A stretch of 11,869 bases of DNA from a bacterium (GCA_030622125.1 JAUXGM010000066.1:1-11869); one strand, 5' to 3'. Positions 1-5,722 are shown, counted from the stretch's first letter. The notes: a model not told the origin generated them from the letters alone. A program made the numbers and translations.

Positions 1-252
1 AAAAGAGCATACAGTATTATTTATTATGGAACTGTAAGGAATAGAGAAAAATTTCCATCCCTGACGATAAGACCTTATATACAGGCGTTTGATTATAAGA
101 TCAAGGATTATTCAAATGATTATATCTATTTTCAAATAAAAGCAATAAGGGATGCCGGCATCGATCAATTTACATTGTGGGGAATGAATTTTAAAGACCT
201 TGAATTGACAAAAGATTCGGTTCCCACGTCTGTCATTCTGAGGGAGCGATAG
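1..252 (+). CDS. C-terminal fragment of a putative glycoside hydrolase (PF13200/DUF4015-like)
   Basis: Reading frame 1 is open from the window edge to TAG at 250-252 (83 codons), so only the C-terminus is seen. The fragment contains TIRPYIQAFDYKIKDYSND followed by IYFQIKAIRDAGIDQFTLWG. This is the ending I associate with PF13200 putative glycosyl hydrolases, where an R-P-x-hydrophobic-Q-x-F-D strand is followed by an amphipathic helix and D-A-G-x-D-x-hydrophobic-x-L-W, closing a TIM barrel. Substrate and cell location cannot be told without the N-terminus. The last residues (SVILRER) are encoded by a TGTCATTCTGAG-type dispersed repeat that also supplies the stop codon, so the original C-terminus may have been replaced. 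The family call rests on one short motif region and is moderate. Confidence 0.6.
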   Translation, partial: KRAYSIIYYGTVRNREKFPSLTIRPYIQAFDYKIKDYSNDYIYFQIKAIRDAGIDQFTLWGMNFKDLELTKDSVPTSVILRER

Positions 253-268
253 TGACACGAAGAATCTA
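231..268 (+). repeat. TGTCATTCTGAG...GAAGAATCT dispersed repeat, copy D1
   Basis: The stretch starts TGTCATTCTGAGGGAGCG and ends CACGAAGAATCT. From memory, this is a common intergenic repeat type in many uncultured bacterial genomes, with a TGTCATTCTGAG start, a purine-rich variable middle and a GAAGAATCT end. The first 22 bases lie inside the upstream coding region and contain its stop codon. Related degenerate copies lie at 506-541 (opposite orientation) and 551-607. Confidence 0.6.
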
Positions 269-309
269 CAAAAAAAGAGGTTAGAGGTTAGTGAAAAACA
301 ATATTAAAT

Positions 310-358
310 TCCGTTCCAAACAAAAGAGGGACATTACCTCATCAAACGGATTTTTTTT
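310..358 (+). terminator. Candidate intrinsic terminator inside the repeat
   Basis: An outer stem TCCGTT (310-315) pairs with AACGGA (345-350) and is followed at once by eight T residues (351-358). An inner stem GAGG (326-329) pairs with CCTC (337-340) across a 7-nt loop. This fits a rho-independent terminator for the gene ending at 252. The inner stem belongs to the dispersed B block, and the outer stem and T tract are not conserved in the right-hand copy, so terminator use would be local. Confidence 0.45.
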
Positions 359-360
359 GT

Positions 361-490
361 TGAGATGTGTCCCGGATTCTTCCTTAGATAACGATAAACC
401 ACCCGAGAACAATATAGCCAAGGAAATAGAATGAGATGTGTCCCGGACTTTTCCTTAGATAACGATAGACCATCCGAGAACGATATTACC
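361..490 (+). repeat. Two tandem A units, 71-bp period
   Basis: Unit 1 begins at 361 and unit 2 at 432. Both carry TGAGATGTGTCCCGGA, CCTTAGATAACGATA and CCGAGAAC, and about 52 of 59 aligned positions are identical. A second tandem pair with a 72-bp period lies inverted at 5463-5587. The shared core in one member of each pair, reading TCGTTATCTAAGGAAGAATC in the right-hand orientation, is identical. Confidence 0.75.
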
Positions 491-505
491 GGTTCGATAG
501 GAAGA

Positions 506-607
506 AATTCCTGGATACTTCGGCTAAAGCCTCAGTATGACGGGAAAAAGTGTAATTCAGAGCACTTTACTTTGTTCAGCACAGGCTTTGTGAAGAATCC
601 ATCTTTA
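506..607. repeat. Degenerate TGTCATTCTGAG-type repeats, copies D2 and D3
   Basis: D2 (about 506-541) reads TTCCTGGATACTTCGGCT then CCTCAGTATGAC, the reverse orientation of the TGTCATTCTGAG family. D3 (551-607) reads TGTAATTCAGAGCACTTTAC then TTCAGCACAGGCTTTG and TGAAGAATCCATCTTTA, a decayed forward copy. They fill the space just before the CPBP protease gene, and D3 ends only 11 nt before that start codon. This may explain why no promoter or Shine-Dalgarno is visible there. Confidence 0.5.
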
Positions 608-618
608 GACCTTGGAAT

Positions 619-1329
619 ATGAGATTATTACGGGGTAAACCCCCTCATAATGACTTCGTCATTTTTGTAAGTGTTTTACTTGCACTTTTGGCGGGTATTT
701 CTATATTTATTGGTCTTAAAATAATATCGAGTATTACGATTACTTTGATCATATATTATGGTTTTATATGTGTTTTCATACCCGTATTCGATCTTCTTGT
801 TATTAAAAGATACAATATTAAAAAATCTCTGGATTTTTTAGGGTTGAAAAATTTTAAAAGGTCTCTCTTACCTGGAATGATCATCGGTATAGTTTTACTT
901 TTCAGTATACTCGTATTCTTTTTTGTGTTCCATAAATTTATCATTGATGGTGGTAAAATAAACATATTACTCGGTAATTGGGGATTGGATAAAAAATACA
1001 TGATCGAATTTTTGTTTTTTATGATAGTAATGAATTCAATTGTGGAAGAAATATGGTGGCGCGGATATATATTTCAAAGATTTTTAAATTCAATGTCAAA
1101 AATTTCTGCTGTTCTTATTACATCAGTTTTTTTTAGTATCCATCACTTTATTACCACTACAAATATATTCTCATTGACTTACGGATTCCTTTTCACATTC
1201 TTGATATTCCTTTCCGGAATATTTTGGGCTTTTATTCGGATCAAATTTAGATCACTTTATCCTAATATAATAAGTCATATGTTGTCCGATCTCGCCATAA
1301 TGGTCGTGTATCTGAAATTTGTAAATTAA
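619..1329 (+). CDS. CPBP-family intramembrane metalloprotease (CAAX prenyl protease 2/Abi-like)
   Basis: A 236-aa polytopic membrane protein with the CPBP (PF02517) signature. Motif 1 is EExxxR at E143-E144-R148 (NSIVEEIWWRGYIF). Motif 2 is FxxxH around F171-H175 (SVFFSIHHF). The last motif is HxxxD at H220-D224 (NIISHMLSDL). The Glu and His residues are the predicted metal-binding and catalytic set. Hydrophobic segments lie near residues 12-34, 36-62, 83-106, 127-142, 160-178, 184-207 and 216-234. Bacterial members include Abi-type proteins and proteases of unknown substrate, so the substrate cannot be inferred. The ATG at 619 has no evident Shine-Dalgarno (CTTGGAAT precedes it), and no other in-frame start keeps the first helix. 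Both flanks are dispersed repeats. The coding DNA is AT-rich, like the next gene. Confidence 0.85.
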   Translation: MRLLRGKPPHNDFVIFVSVLLALLAGISIFIGLKIISSITITLIIYYGFICVFIPVFDLLVIKRYNIKKSLDFLGLKNFKRSLLPGMIIGIVLLFSILVFFFVFHKFIIDGGKINILLGNWGLDKKYMIEFLFFMIVMNSIVEEIWWRGYIFQRFLNSMSKISAVLITSVFFSIHHFITTTNIFSLTYGFLFTFLIFLSGIFWAFIRIKFRSLYPNIISHMLSDLAIMVVYLKFVN

Positions 1330-1397
1330 GGAATACGGGAATAAGGGAAATGCAGAGGATAGAGGCTCGAGGTTAGAGGTTAGTGAAGAGAAAACAA
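1330..1397 (+). repeat. Repeat patch: heptamer-like F block plus C block
   Basis: Just after the CPBP stop codon, GGAATACGGGAATAAGGGAA (an F-type block, the reverse of CCTTATTCCC) is followed by AGAGGATAGAGGCTCGAGG and then TTAGAGGTTAGTGAAGAGAA. The C part has a 7-bp periodicity (GAGGTTA/GAGGATA). It aligns, inverted, with 5671-5718, sharing the reverse of TTGTTTTCTCTTCACTA. No terminator hairpin is seen after the protease gene. Confidence 0.6.
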
Positions 1398-1423
1398 GAG
1401 AAAAAGGAAATAAAGAAAAAAAT

Positions 1424-1452
1424 TTGATATTTGATAAAAAAAATGATATAAT
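1424..1452 (+). promoter_or_regulatory. Strong sigma70 promoter with extended -10, for the 1481 gene
   Basis: The -35 box is TTGATA (1424-1429), the spacer is 17 bp, and the -10 box is a perfect TATAAT (1447-1452) preceded by TGA, an extended -10. A second TTGATA lies at 1431-1436 but its spacing is too short. The start of transcription is expected near 1459, giving a leader of about 22 nt. Confidence 0.7.
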
Positions 1453-1480
1453 ATAAAATAATGTAATAAAAAAAGGGGAG

Positions 1481-3190
1481 ATGAGAAAAAGATCCGTATT
1501 TTACTTATTAGGTGTATTGGTTTTCTGTGCTTTTATATATAGCTTTAGAATAAAAGCAATAGTTGACATCAATATAAATTGGATATTTATTATTATTACA
1601 TGCATGATGTATATTGTGGTGGGAGCATTGCAATTTCCGGTTGGTAAGGGTATAAATCTTTCTTTAATATCTTTTTTCATGGTAGTTGCTATCTTTTCAT
1701 TTGGTAATTTTTATACATTTATTTTAATTATGCCGACAACATTTATCTATAAAAAACTACACTTTTTAATATACCAGAAAAGATCGGGAAAAAAGATGGA
1801 AAATTCTACTCTCGATAGTTTAAATACCACGATCATAAGAATTATTGATATTGGTTTTTATTGCCTTATGATCTATGTTCTTCATCTAAAATTTGATTTT
1901 AATTTTAGTGTAAATGAAATAATAAATATAAATTTATTGGCACTTTTTGTTTCTATTTTCAATATTTTCGCTTTTTTTCTTAAAGAAAATCAAATTCGGT
2001 TTAAAAATTTATATCGCGCCTGGCTTAGTTCATTAATAGCTTGGGTACTTCTTTCTAATATGGCTTATATAGTACTTCATTTTTATCAAAGGCGGATATA
2101 TTTTCCGATCCTAACAGTATTTTTGATGATATTGATAACTAATTATTTTATCTTTGTTATTACTGAAAAAAATTATGCTCTTCATACTATGAAAAAAAAT
2201 CAGACGATTTTGAGTAGTATTAAAGATATAAGTATAAAAACAAAAAACAGCAATGATTTTTTCAATACTATAAATCATTATTTGGTAGTTAGAAAAATAA
2301 CCGATCTTTTTCTATTACTAAAGGAAGACGATACAGGTTTATCAATTGTTTATAACTCTACTGGAATAGACATTAAAAATAATATAAAACTCTTCAATGG
2401 GAAATTGGTAGGACTTAAGAATCTTTTGGTAAAATTAAAATATATAAAATCTCAAGTTATTAAATTGGATTTCAAAAATGAGCATTGTTTTTTCATTTAT
2501 ATAATGAGCGATGAAGTAAAACAGCAAAATATTGATTATCTTAATTTAACAAGAAATATATTGGCGGTATATGAAAATATATCATTAAAAGAAGAATTGC
2601 GAAAAAGTAATAATAAACTGCAAACAATAAATGATAAGTTCATAAAACAAAATACAATGGTTGAAAACTTTGTTGATCTTTTTGATAATAATGTAAAGAA
2701 TACATTAACCACCATTTATGGGAAATTTAATTTTATTATAAAAGGAAATATGGGACAGGTTAATAAAGAAATAAGGGAATCTTTGGGAAATATTGCAAAA
2801 AAAATAGATGCATTACTTCTCACGATAGAGATACTTAAAAATTTTATTAAGGGTAATGAAGTTCAAATAAGGTTTACTCATTTCCCCATTGAAAAAATTA
2901 TCACAGAGCTTTGTATTAATAAAAATATTGATTGTGAATATAAAAAAGGAACAAAATGGTTTACAGATCACGAAAAACTTCTTTTTGTTTTGCGCTACAT
3001 AATTTCAAATATTCAAAAAGCCGGAGGGAAGATTTCAAAAATAACCTTTCAAAATAAAATTATTACGATTAAGAATAACTTATATAATAATTTGGAAGTT
3101 TGCTCTGACAACAAGAACATAGAATGTATAATTACAAATGCAATCCTCTCTGCCCCGGGAAAAAATTTTGAGATTGTGCTTAGCTATTGA
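1481..3190 (+). CDS. Membrane sensor protein with degenerate histidine-kinase module (pseudo-kinase candidate)
   Basis: The 569-aa protein has an N-terminal membrane half (hydrophobic segments near residues 7-21, 32-53, 58-90, 116-136, 149-167, 180-200 and 206-227). A mixed alpha/beta, possibly GAF-like region follows (about 240-362), then a charged helix likely to be coiled coil (about 362-392). The next part resembles a DHp helix: VDLFDNNVKNTLTTIYGKF (398-416) lines up with the H-box pattern SHELRxPLTxIxG, but the phospho-acceptor His position is N403 and the Pro position is T408. A remnant of the ATPase domain follows: TDHEKLLFVLRYIISNIQKA (495-514) resembles the N-box with N510 kept, but no DxGxG or GxGxG glycine box follows and the domain is cut short. 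I infer a signalling protein that cannot phosphorylate itself in the usual way. GGGGAG directly abuts the ATG with no spacer; no better in-frame start exists. Coding DNA is strikingly AT-rich (two sampled lines are about 17-25% GC). Confidence 0.7.
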   Translation: MRKRSVFYLLGVLVFCAFIYSFRIKAIVDININWIFIIITCMMYIVVGALQFPVGKGINLSLISFFMVVAIFSFGNFYTFILIMPTTFIYKKLHFLIYQKRSGKKMENSTLDSLNTTIIRIIDIGFYCLMIYVLHLKFDFNFSVNEIININLLALFVSIFNIFAFFLKENQIRFKNLYRAWLSSLIAWVLLSNMAYIVLHFYQRRIYFPILTVFLMILITNYFIFVITEKNYALHTMKKNQTILSSIKDISIKTKNSNDFFNTINHYLVVRKITDLFLLLKEDDTGLSIVYNSTGIDIKNNIKLFNGKLVGLKNLLVKLKYIKSQVIKLDFKNEHCFFIYIMSDEVKQQNIDYLNLTRNILAVYENISLKEELRKSNNKLQTINDKFIKQNTMVENFVDLFDNNVKNTLTTIYGKFNFIIKGNMGQVNKEIRESLGNIAKKIDALLLTIEILKNFIKGNEVQIRFTHFPIEKIITELCINKNIDCEYKKGTKWFTDHEKLLFVLRYIISNIQKAGGKISKITFQNKIITIKNNLYNNLEVCSDNKNIECIITNAILSAPGKNFEIVLSY

Positions 3191-3202
3191 TAGGTAAGTA
3201 AA

Positions 3203-3288
3203 CGGAGAGGGCGGGATTCGAACCCGCGTGCCTTTGCAGACAAGACGATTTCGAGTCGCCCCCGTTACAACCACTTCGGTACCTCTCC
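3203..3288 (-). tRNA. tRNA-Ser(CGA)
   Basis: The minus strand folds as a class II tRNA. The acceptor GGAGAGG/CCTCTCC is followed by discriminator G, as usual for serine. The anticodon loop is CTCGAAA, with anticodon CGA at 3251-3253 reading UCG. A long variable arm has stem TGTCT/AGGCA, and the T arm is GCGGG-TTCGAAT-CCCGC. CCA is not encoded, so a CCA-adding enzyme is needed. Its 3' end lies 12 nt from the stop codon of the converging gene at 3190, with no obvious terminator between them. Confidence 0.93.
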
Positions 3289-3292
3289 AAAA

Positions 3293-3366
3293 TACGCCTA
3301 AGGAGATTTGAACTCCTGACCTTTGGAACCGCAATCCAACGCTCTATCCAGCTGAGCTATAGGCGC
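3293..3366 (-). tRNA. tRNA-Arg with anticodon GCG
   Basis: A complete cloverleaf is visible on the minus strand. The acceptor is GCGCCTA/TAGGCGT with a G1-U72 wobble and discriminator A. The D stem is GCTC/GAGC with GGA in the loop (A20), the anticodon stem is TTGGA/TCCAA around loop TTGCGGT, and the T arm is AGGAG-TTCAAAT-CTCCT. After U33 the anticodon is G34-C35-G36 (3330-3332), which reads CGC/CGU. A20 and C35 are known arginine identity elements. Most bacteria use A34 (anticodon ACG, deaminated to inosine by TadA), so G34 is unusual. CCA is not encoded. tRNA-Ser follows 4 nt downstream, so the two are probably co-transcribed. Confidence 0.9.
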
Positions 3367-3376
3367 ATAAAAATAT

Positions 3377-3405
3377 ATTTAAACAAATTTTTGCTTTTTT
3401 TTCAA
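3377..3405 (-). promoter_or_regulatory. Possible promoter for the tRNA-Arg/tRNA-Ser pair
   Basis: Read on the minus strand, TTGAAA (3400-3405) is followed by a 17-bp spacer and TTAAAT (3377-3382), which is preceded by TGT (an extended -10 form). Transcription would begin near 3370, 4 nt before the tRNA-Arg 5' end. The surrounding DNA is almost pure A/T, so chance matches are likely. Read-through from glgP, whose stop codon lies 57 nt upstream of the tRNA, is the alternative. Confidence 0.35.
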
Positions 3406-3423
3406 ATTTTATTTTACAAAAAA

Positions 3424-5154
3424 CTAATCAAAGTATGCGGAAAGGACATACTGATAAACCATTCTATGCGTGCTGAAAAATGAACCGTTAAATCCAATTG
3501 TGTTCTGCATTATTTTTAACCATTCTTTCCTTTTTTCATAGTATGTTGGAATGATCTTTGTTTCCAGTTTTGAGTACAGGGTTTCTAATTCCTCTGTTTC
3601 TTCTATTTTTATATTCTTATATATCATTTCTCTTTCACCGATTGACCAACCCGTTACATCCTCAACATGTCCTTCAAGCCACCAACCATCAAGTATACTT
3701 AGATTTGGAACACCGTTTACACTCGCTTTCATTCCACTTGTGCCCGATGCCTCCTTTGGCGGTTGTGGATTATTAAGCCATATATCTACACCGGGAATGA
3801 GTAATTGAGCAGTTGGAATATCATAATTTTCAAGATAAATTACATTGATAGTTTCACTTAACTCCTTCATTGTTTTTCTTATCTTCCTAATAATTTTCTT
3901 CCCTTCCGTATCGTTTGGATGAGCTTTTCCAGCAAAAATAACCTGTATAGGTCCGACACTTTCTACGATCTTTTTGATTCGTTCAATATCGGTAAAAAAC
4001 ATATATGGTCTTTTGTAGGCAGTAATCCGTCTTGCAAAACCTATTGTAAATGAATCCGGATTGAAATTAACTCCGTACTCTTCCTTTATATGCTCAAACA
4101 ATCTTTTTTTATTTTCACAATGAGCATTCCATATCTCGTCCGGTGGAATACTGAACACACTTCTCAATGTATAGGGATCGTTCCGCCATCCTTTCAAATA
4201 TTTATCAAAAAGATCCTGAGTTGCCGGAGAAGTCCAAAAAGCAGAGTGAATACCATTTGTAATAGAACTTATATTATAACCGGGAAACATCTCTCGTGAT
4301 ACCTCCGAATGTTTCTTTGCAACGCCATTTACATACTTGCTGCTATTTAAAGCAAGAAGGGTCAAATTAAGATTATCATTTTCACAGATCGCATCAATTT
4401 CATTTTGTGTGAGATATCCTCTTAAAAATTTTTCCACAAGTTCTTTTTTGAATTTATCATGACCGGCAGGAACAGGAGTATGAGTGGTAAATACACATCT
4501 ATTATGCACTCTTTTTTCAATTGCATCATTGAACATATCCCAATTTGATTGTCCTACAAGGTCTTTTCTTAGTTCAAGGGTTAAAAGGGCGGAGTGACCT
4601 TCGTTCATATGATATTTTTCAATATCATAGTAACCTAATTTCTTTAACATTCTATAGCCACCAATTCCAAGAATGATCTCCTGTAAAAACCTATAACATT
4701 TATCACCTCCGTAAAGACAATCCGTTATGTGTCTATCCTCTTCATCATTTTCAATAATATTAGTATCCAAAAGAAATATTGGAACTATATGTCCCGTAAC
4801 ACCTTTTAGGTCATATTTCCATGCCTTGATATAGATCACTTTTTCCGCAACTTTGACAGTTACCCTTTCTCTTAATTCGGTAAAATATTTATTCCTATCC
4901 CAAACATAAGGCTGTTCTATCTGATTATCATCATCATCAAATTTTTGAATAAAATAGCCTTTATTTGAAACAAGAGTTACACCGAGGATCGGTACTTCAA
5001 GATCTGCACAGGATCTAAGAGTATCTCCGGCAAGAACGCCCAAACCACCGCTATAGGTTGGGATTTCTCCATGAAATCCTATTTCCATACTAAAATATGC
5101 CACTCTTATCTCATCTTTATTGCTAATTCTAAATTTTTCTACTGCATTCTCCAT
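3424..5154 (-). CDS. glgP: Alpha-glucan (glycogen/maltodextrin) phosphorylase, short GT35 form
   Basis: The 576-aa protein is a GT35 phosphorylase of the short type (TIGR02094-like), without the long N-terminus of E. coli GlgP/MalP. It releases glucose-1-phosphate from alpha-1,4-glucans with phosphate and pyridoxal phosphate in the cytosol. Visible motifs are RVAYFSMEIG (17-26), SGGLGVLAGD (35-44), HMNEGHSALL (182-191), FTTHTPVPAGHDKF (222-235), GFARRITAYKRP (372-383, phosphate-site R375/R376/K381) and EASGTSGMKA (468-477), where K476 should carry PLP. The start is well supported: GAGG (5162-5165) lies 7 nt before the ATG, with a promoter just upstream. It is the first gene of its transcript; the tRNA pair lies 57 nt downstream on the same strand. 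No other glycogen gene is in view, so whether the substrate is stored glycogen or imported dextrin is open. Confidence 0.93.
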   Translation of the reverse strand: MENAVEKFRISNKDEIRVAYFSMEIGFHGEIPTYSGGLGVLAGDTLRSCADLEVPILGVTLVSNKGYFIQKFDDDDNQIEQPYVWDRNKYFTELRERVTVKVAEKVIYIKAWKYDLKGVTGHIVPIFLLDTNIIENDEEDRHITDCLYGGDKCYRFLQEIILGIGGYRMLKKLGYYDIEKYHMNEGHSALLTLELRKDLVGQSNWDMFNDAIEKRVHNRCVFTTHTPVPAGHDKFKKELVEKFLRGYLTQNEIDAICENDNLNLTLLALNSSKYVNGVAKKHSEVSREMFPGYNISSITNGIHSAFWTSPATQDLFDKYLKGWRNDPYTLRSVFSIPPDEIWNAHCENKKRLFEHIKEEYGVNFNPDSFTIGFARRITAYKRPYMFFTDIERIKKIVESVGPIQVIFAGKAHPNDTEGKKIIRKIRKTMKELSETINVIYLENYDIPTAQLLIPGVDIWLNNPQPPKEASGTSGMKASVNGVPNLSILDGWWLEGHVEDVTGWSIGEREMIYKNIKIEETEELETLYSKLETKIIPTYYEKRKEWLKIMQNTIGFNGSFFSTHRMVYQYVLSAYFD

Positions 5155-5174
5155 ATTACAACCTCATTTACTTC

Positions 5175-5203
5175 ATTATATTAAAATATTCATATTTTTG
5201 CAA
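5175..5203 (-). promoter_or_regulatory. Sigma70 promoter of glgP
   Basis: On the minus strand, TTGCAA (5198-5203), a 17-bp spacer and a perfect TATAAT (5175-5180) lie 20 bp before the ATG. The predicted start near 5168 leaves a leader of only about 13 nt, just enough for the GAGG ribosome-binding site. Confidence 0.65.
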
Positions 5204-5219
5204 GAGAATAGTTTTTTTT

Positions 5220-5304
5220 GTTTTCGGAGTATTATCTTCTGAACCTTTGAAATGGATCCGGGACACAGTCTTGGGACACACGATGCAAGCAACGTATGTC
5301 CCGC
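5220..5304. repeat. Partial A unit and GGGACA/TGTCCC palindrome
   Basis: This starts the 0.55-kb gene-free stretch between glgP and citF. TTTTCGGAGTATTATCTT (5221-5238) resembles the stretch after block B2 (5398 on). ATCCGGGACACAGTCTTG (5255-5272) matches an A-unit end at 5498-5515. GGGACACACG (5273-5282) and CGTATGTCCC (5293-5302) form a 10-bp inverted repeat with one mismatch and a 10-nt loop. Confidence 0.55.
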
Positions 5305-5336
5305 TTGTTTTCTGAATTTGTATTTGTCTTTTTTTT

Positions 5337-5370
5337 CATTGTCCATTGTCCATTGTCCATTGTCAATTGT
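5337..5370 (+). repeat. Heptamer tandem array (GTCCATT)n
   Basis: Three perfect GTCCATT units (5341-5361) are followed by a variant GTCAATT (5362-5368), and the array is preceded by a partial unit. Heptamer arrays of this kind are known as short tandemly repeated repetitive (STRR) sequences in cyanobacteria and, from memory, also occur in other phyla. Confidence 0.75.
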
Positions 5371-5376
5371 ATTCGG

Positions 5377-5460
5377 TAATGTCCCTCTTTTATGGCTTTT
5401 CGGAGTTTTATATTATTTTACTTATTGCCTTATTCCCTTATTTCCTTATTGCCTTGTTTA
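5377..5460 (+). repeat. Block B2 followed by CCTTATT-type heptamers
   Basis: TAATGTCCCTCTTTT opens the block. After a variable stretch, TATTATTTTACTTATTGCC and then TTATTCCCTTA follow. The same series occurs at 5611-5671 and, in part and inverted, at 302-336. The final part (5421-5455) is a loose tandem run of CCTTATT/CTTATTG units of 7-8 bp. Confidence 0.65.
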
Positions 5461-5462
5461 TA

Positions 5463-5718
5463 CTGTTCTCGGGAGATATATCGTTATCTAAGGAAGAATC
5501 CGGGACACAGTCTTATTCTATTTTCTTGGTTATATCGTTTTCGGGAAGTATATTGTTATTTAGGGAAGAGTCCGGGACACATCTCAACTTTAAAAATCAG
5601 AAAGTTGAGGTATGTCCCTCTTTTGTGGGGGTGCGGAATTTAATATTATTTTACTTATTGCCTTATTCCCTTGTTTTCTCTTCACTATCCTCCAACCTCT
5701 ATCCTCTAACCTCTGTAT
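5463..5718 (-). repeat. Right copy of the composite element (inverted: A-A-B-F-C)
   Basis: Inverted A units occupy 5463-5514 and 5530-5587 (72-bp period, each with CTAAGGAAGA/TTAGGGAAGA then TCCGGGACACA). Then come the palindromic A/B junction, block B3 (5609-5650), the heptamer-like F block (5655-5672) and block C (5671-5718, TTGTTTTCTCTTCACTA then CTCTATCCTCTAACCTCTG). Order and orientation mirror 277-490. The element ends 4 nt before the citF stop codon. No gene is seen in 5155-5722: the open frames there run through repeats and lack recognisable domains. Confidence 0.7.
5574..5618. repeat. Long palindrome at the A/B junction
   Basis: Arms GGGACACATCTCAACTTT (5574-5591) and AAAGTTGAGGTATGTCCC (5601-5618) pair over 18 bp with one mismatch and one G-U pair around a 9-nt loop. 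The inner 9 bp (CTCAACTTT/AAAGTTGAG) are perfect. The matching place in the left element (328-373) keeps the outer arms with a different, longer loop. It has no T tract fitting a terminator in either direction. Confidence 0.8.
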
Positions 5719-5722
5719 TTTC

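Larger units (their letters stand above)
277..490 (+). repeat. Left copy of a composite repeat element (blocks C-B-A-A)
   Basis: The blocks in order are: C, GAGGTTAGAGGTTAGTGAA (277-297); B, about 302-336, the reverse complement of a TAATGTCCCTCTTTT motif; a B/A junction; then two tandem A units starting TGAGATGTGTCCCGGA at 361 and 432. The same blocks occur in mirrored order and inverted orientation at 5463-5718. The B/A junction also aligns: GAGGGACAT, then ACCTCA, then GTTGAGATGTGTCCCGG are present in both copies at nearly equal spacing. No protein is encoded here; the short open frame from 431 runs across repeat DNA. Confidence 0.7.

Noticed and set aside
361-490. CRISPR array from the 71-bp repeats
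   Set aside because: Only two units, with similarity across the whole unit rather than a constant repeat with unique spacers, and no cas genes. It is a tandem duplication of a dispersed element.
431-622. 63-aa open frame before the CPBP gene
   Set aside because: It runs entirely through an A repeat unit and degenerate TGTCATTCTGAG-type repeats, has no Shine-Dalgarno, and overlaps the CPBP start. It is a by-product of repeat DNA.
3080-3334. 84-aa open frame on the - strand
   Set aside because: It spans tRNA-Ser, part of tRNA-Arg and the antisense of the pseudo-kinase gene; the predicted peptide is tRNA sequence translated.
3293-3366. tRNA-Ala reading of the GCG tRNA
   Set aside because: An alanine tRNA would need an anticodon of the NGC form directly after U33. 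Here U33 is followed by GCG, and A20 with C35 agrees with arginine; the typical alanine G3-U70 pair is also absent (G3-C70).
277-5718. Composite transposon carrying glgP and the tRNAs
   Set aside because: No transposase, no recognisable IS ends and no target duplication can be seen. The inverted pair is reported as an observation only.
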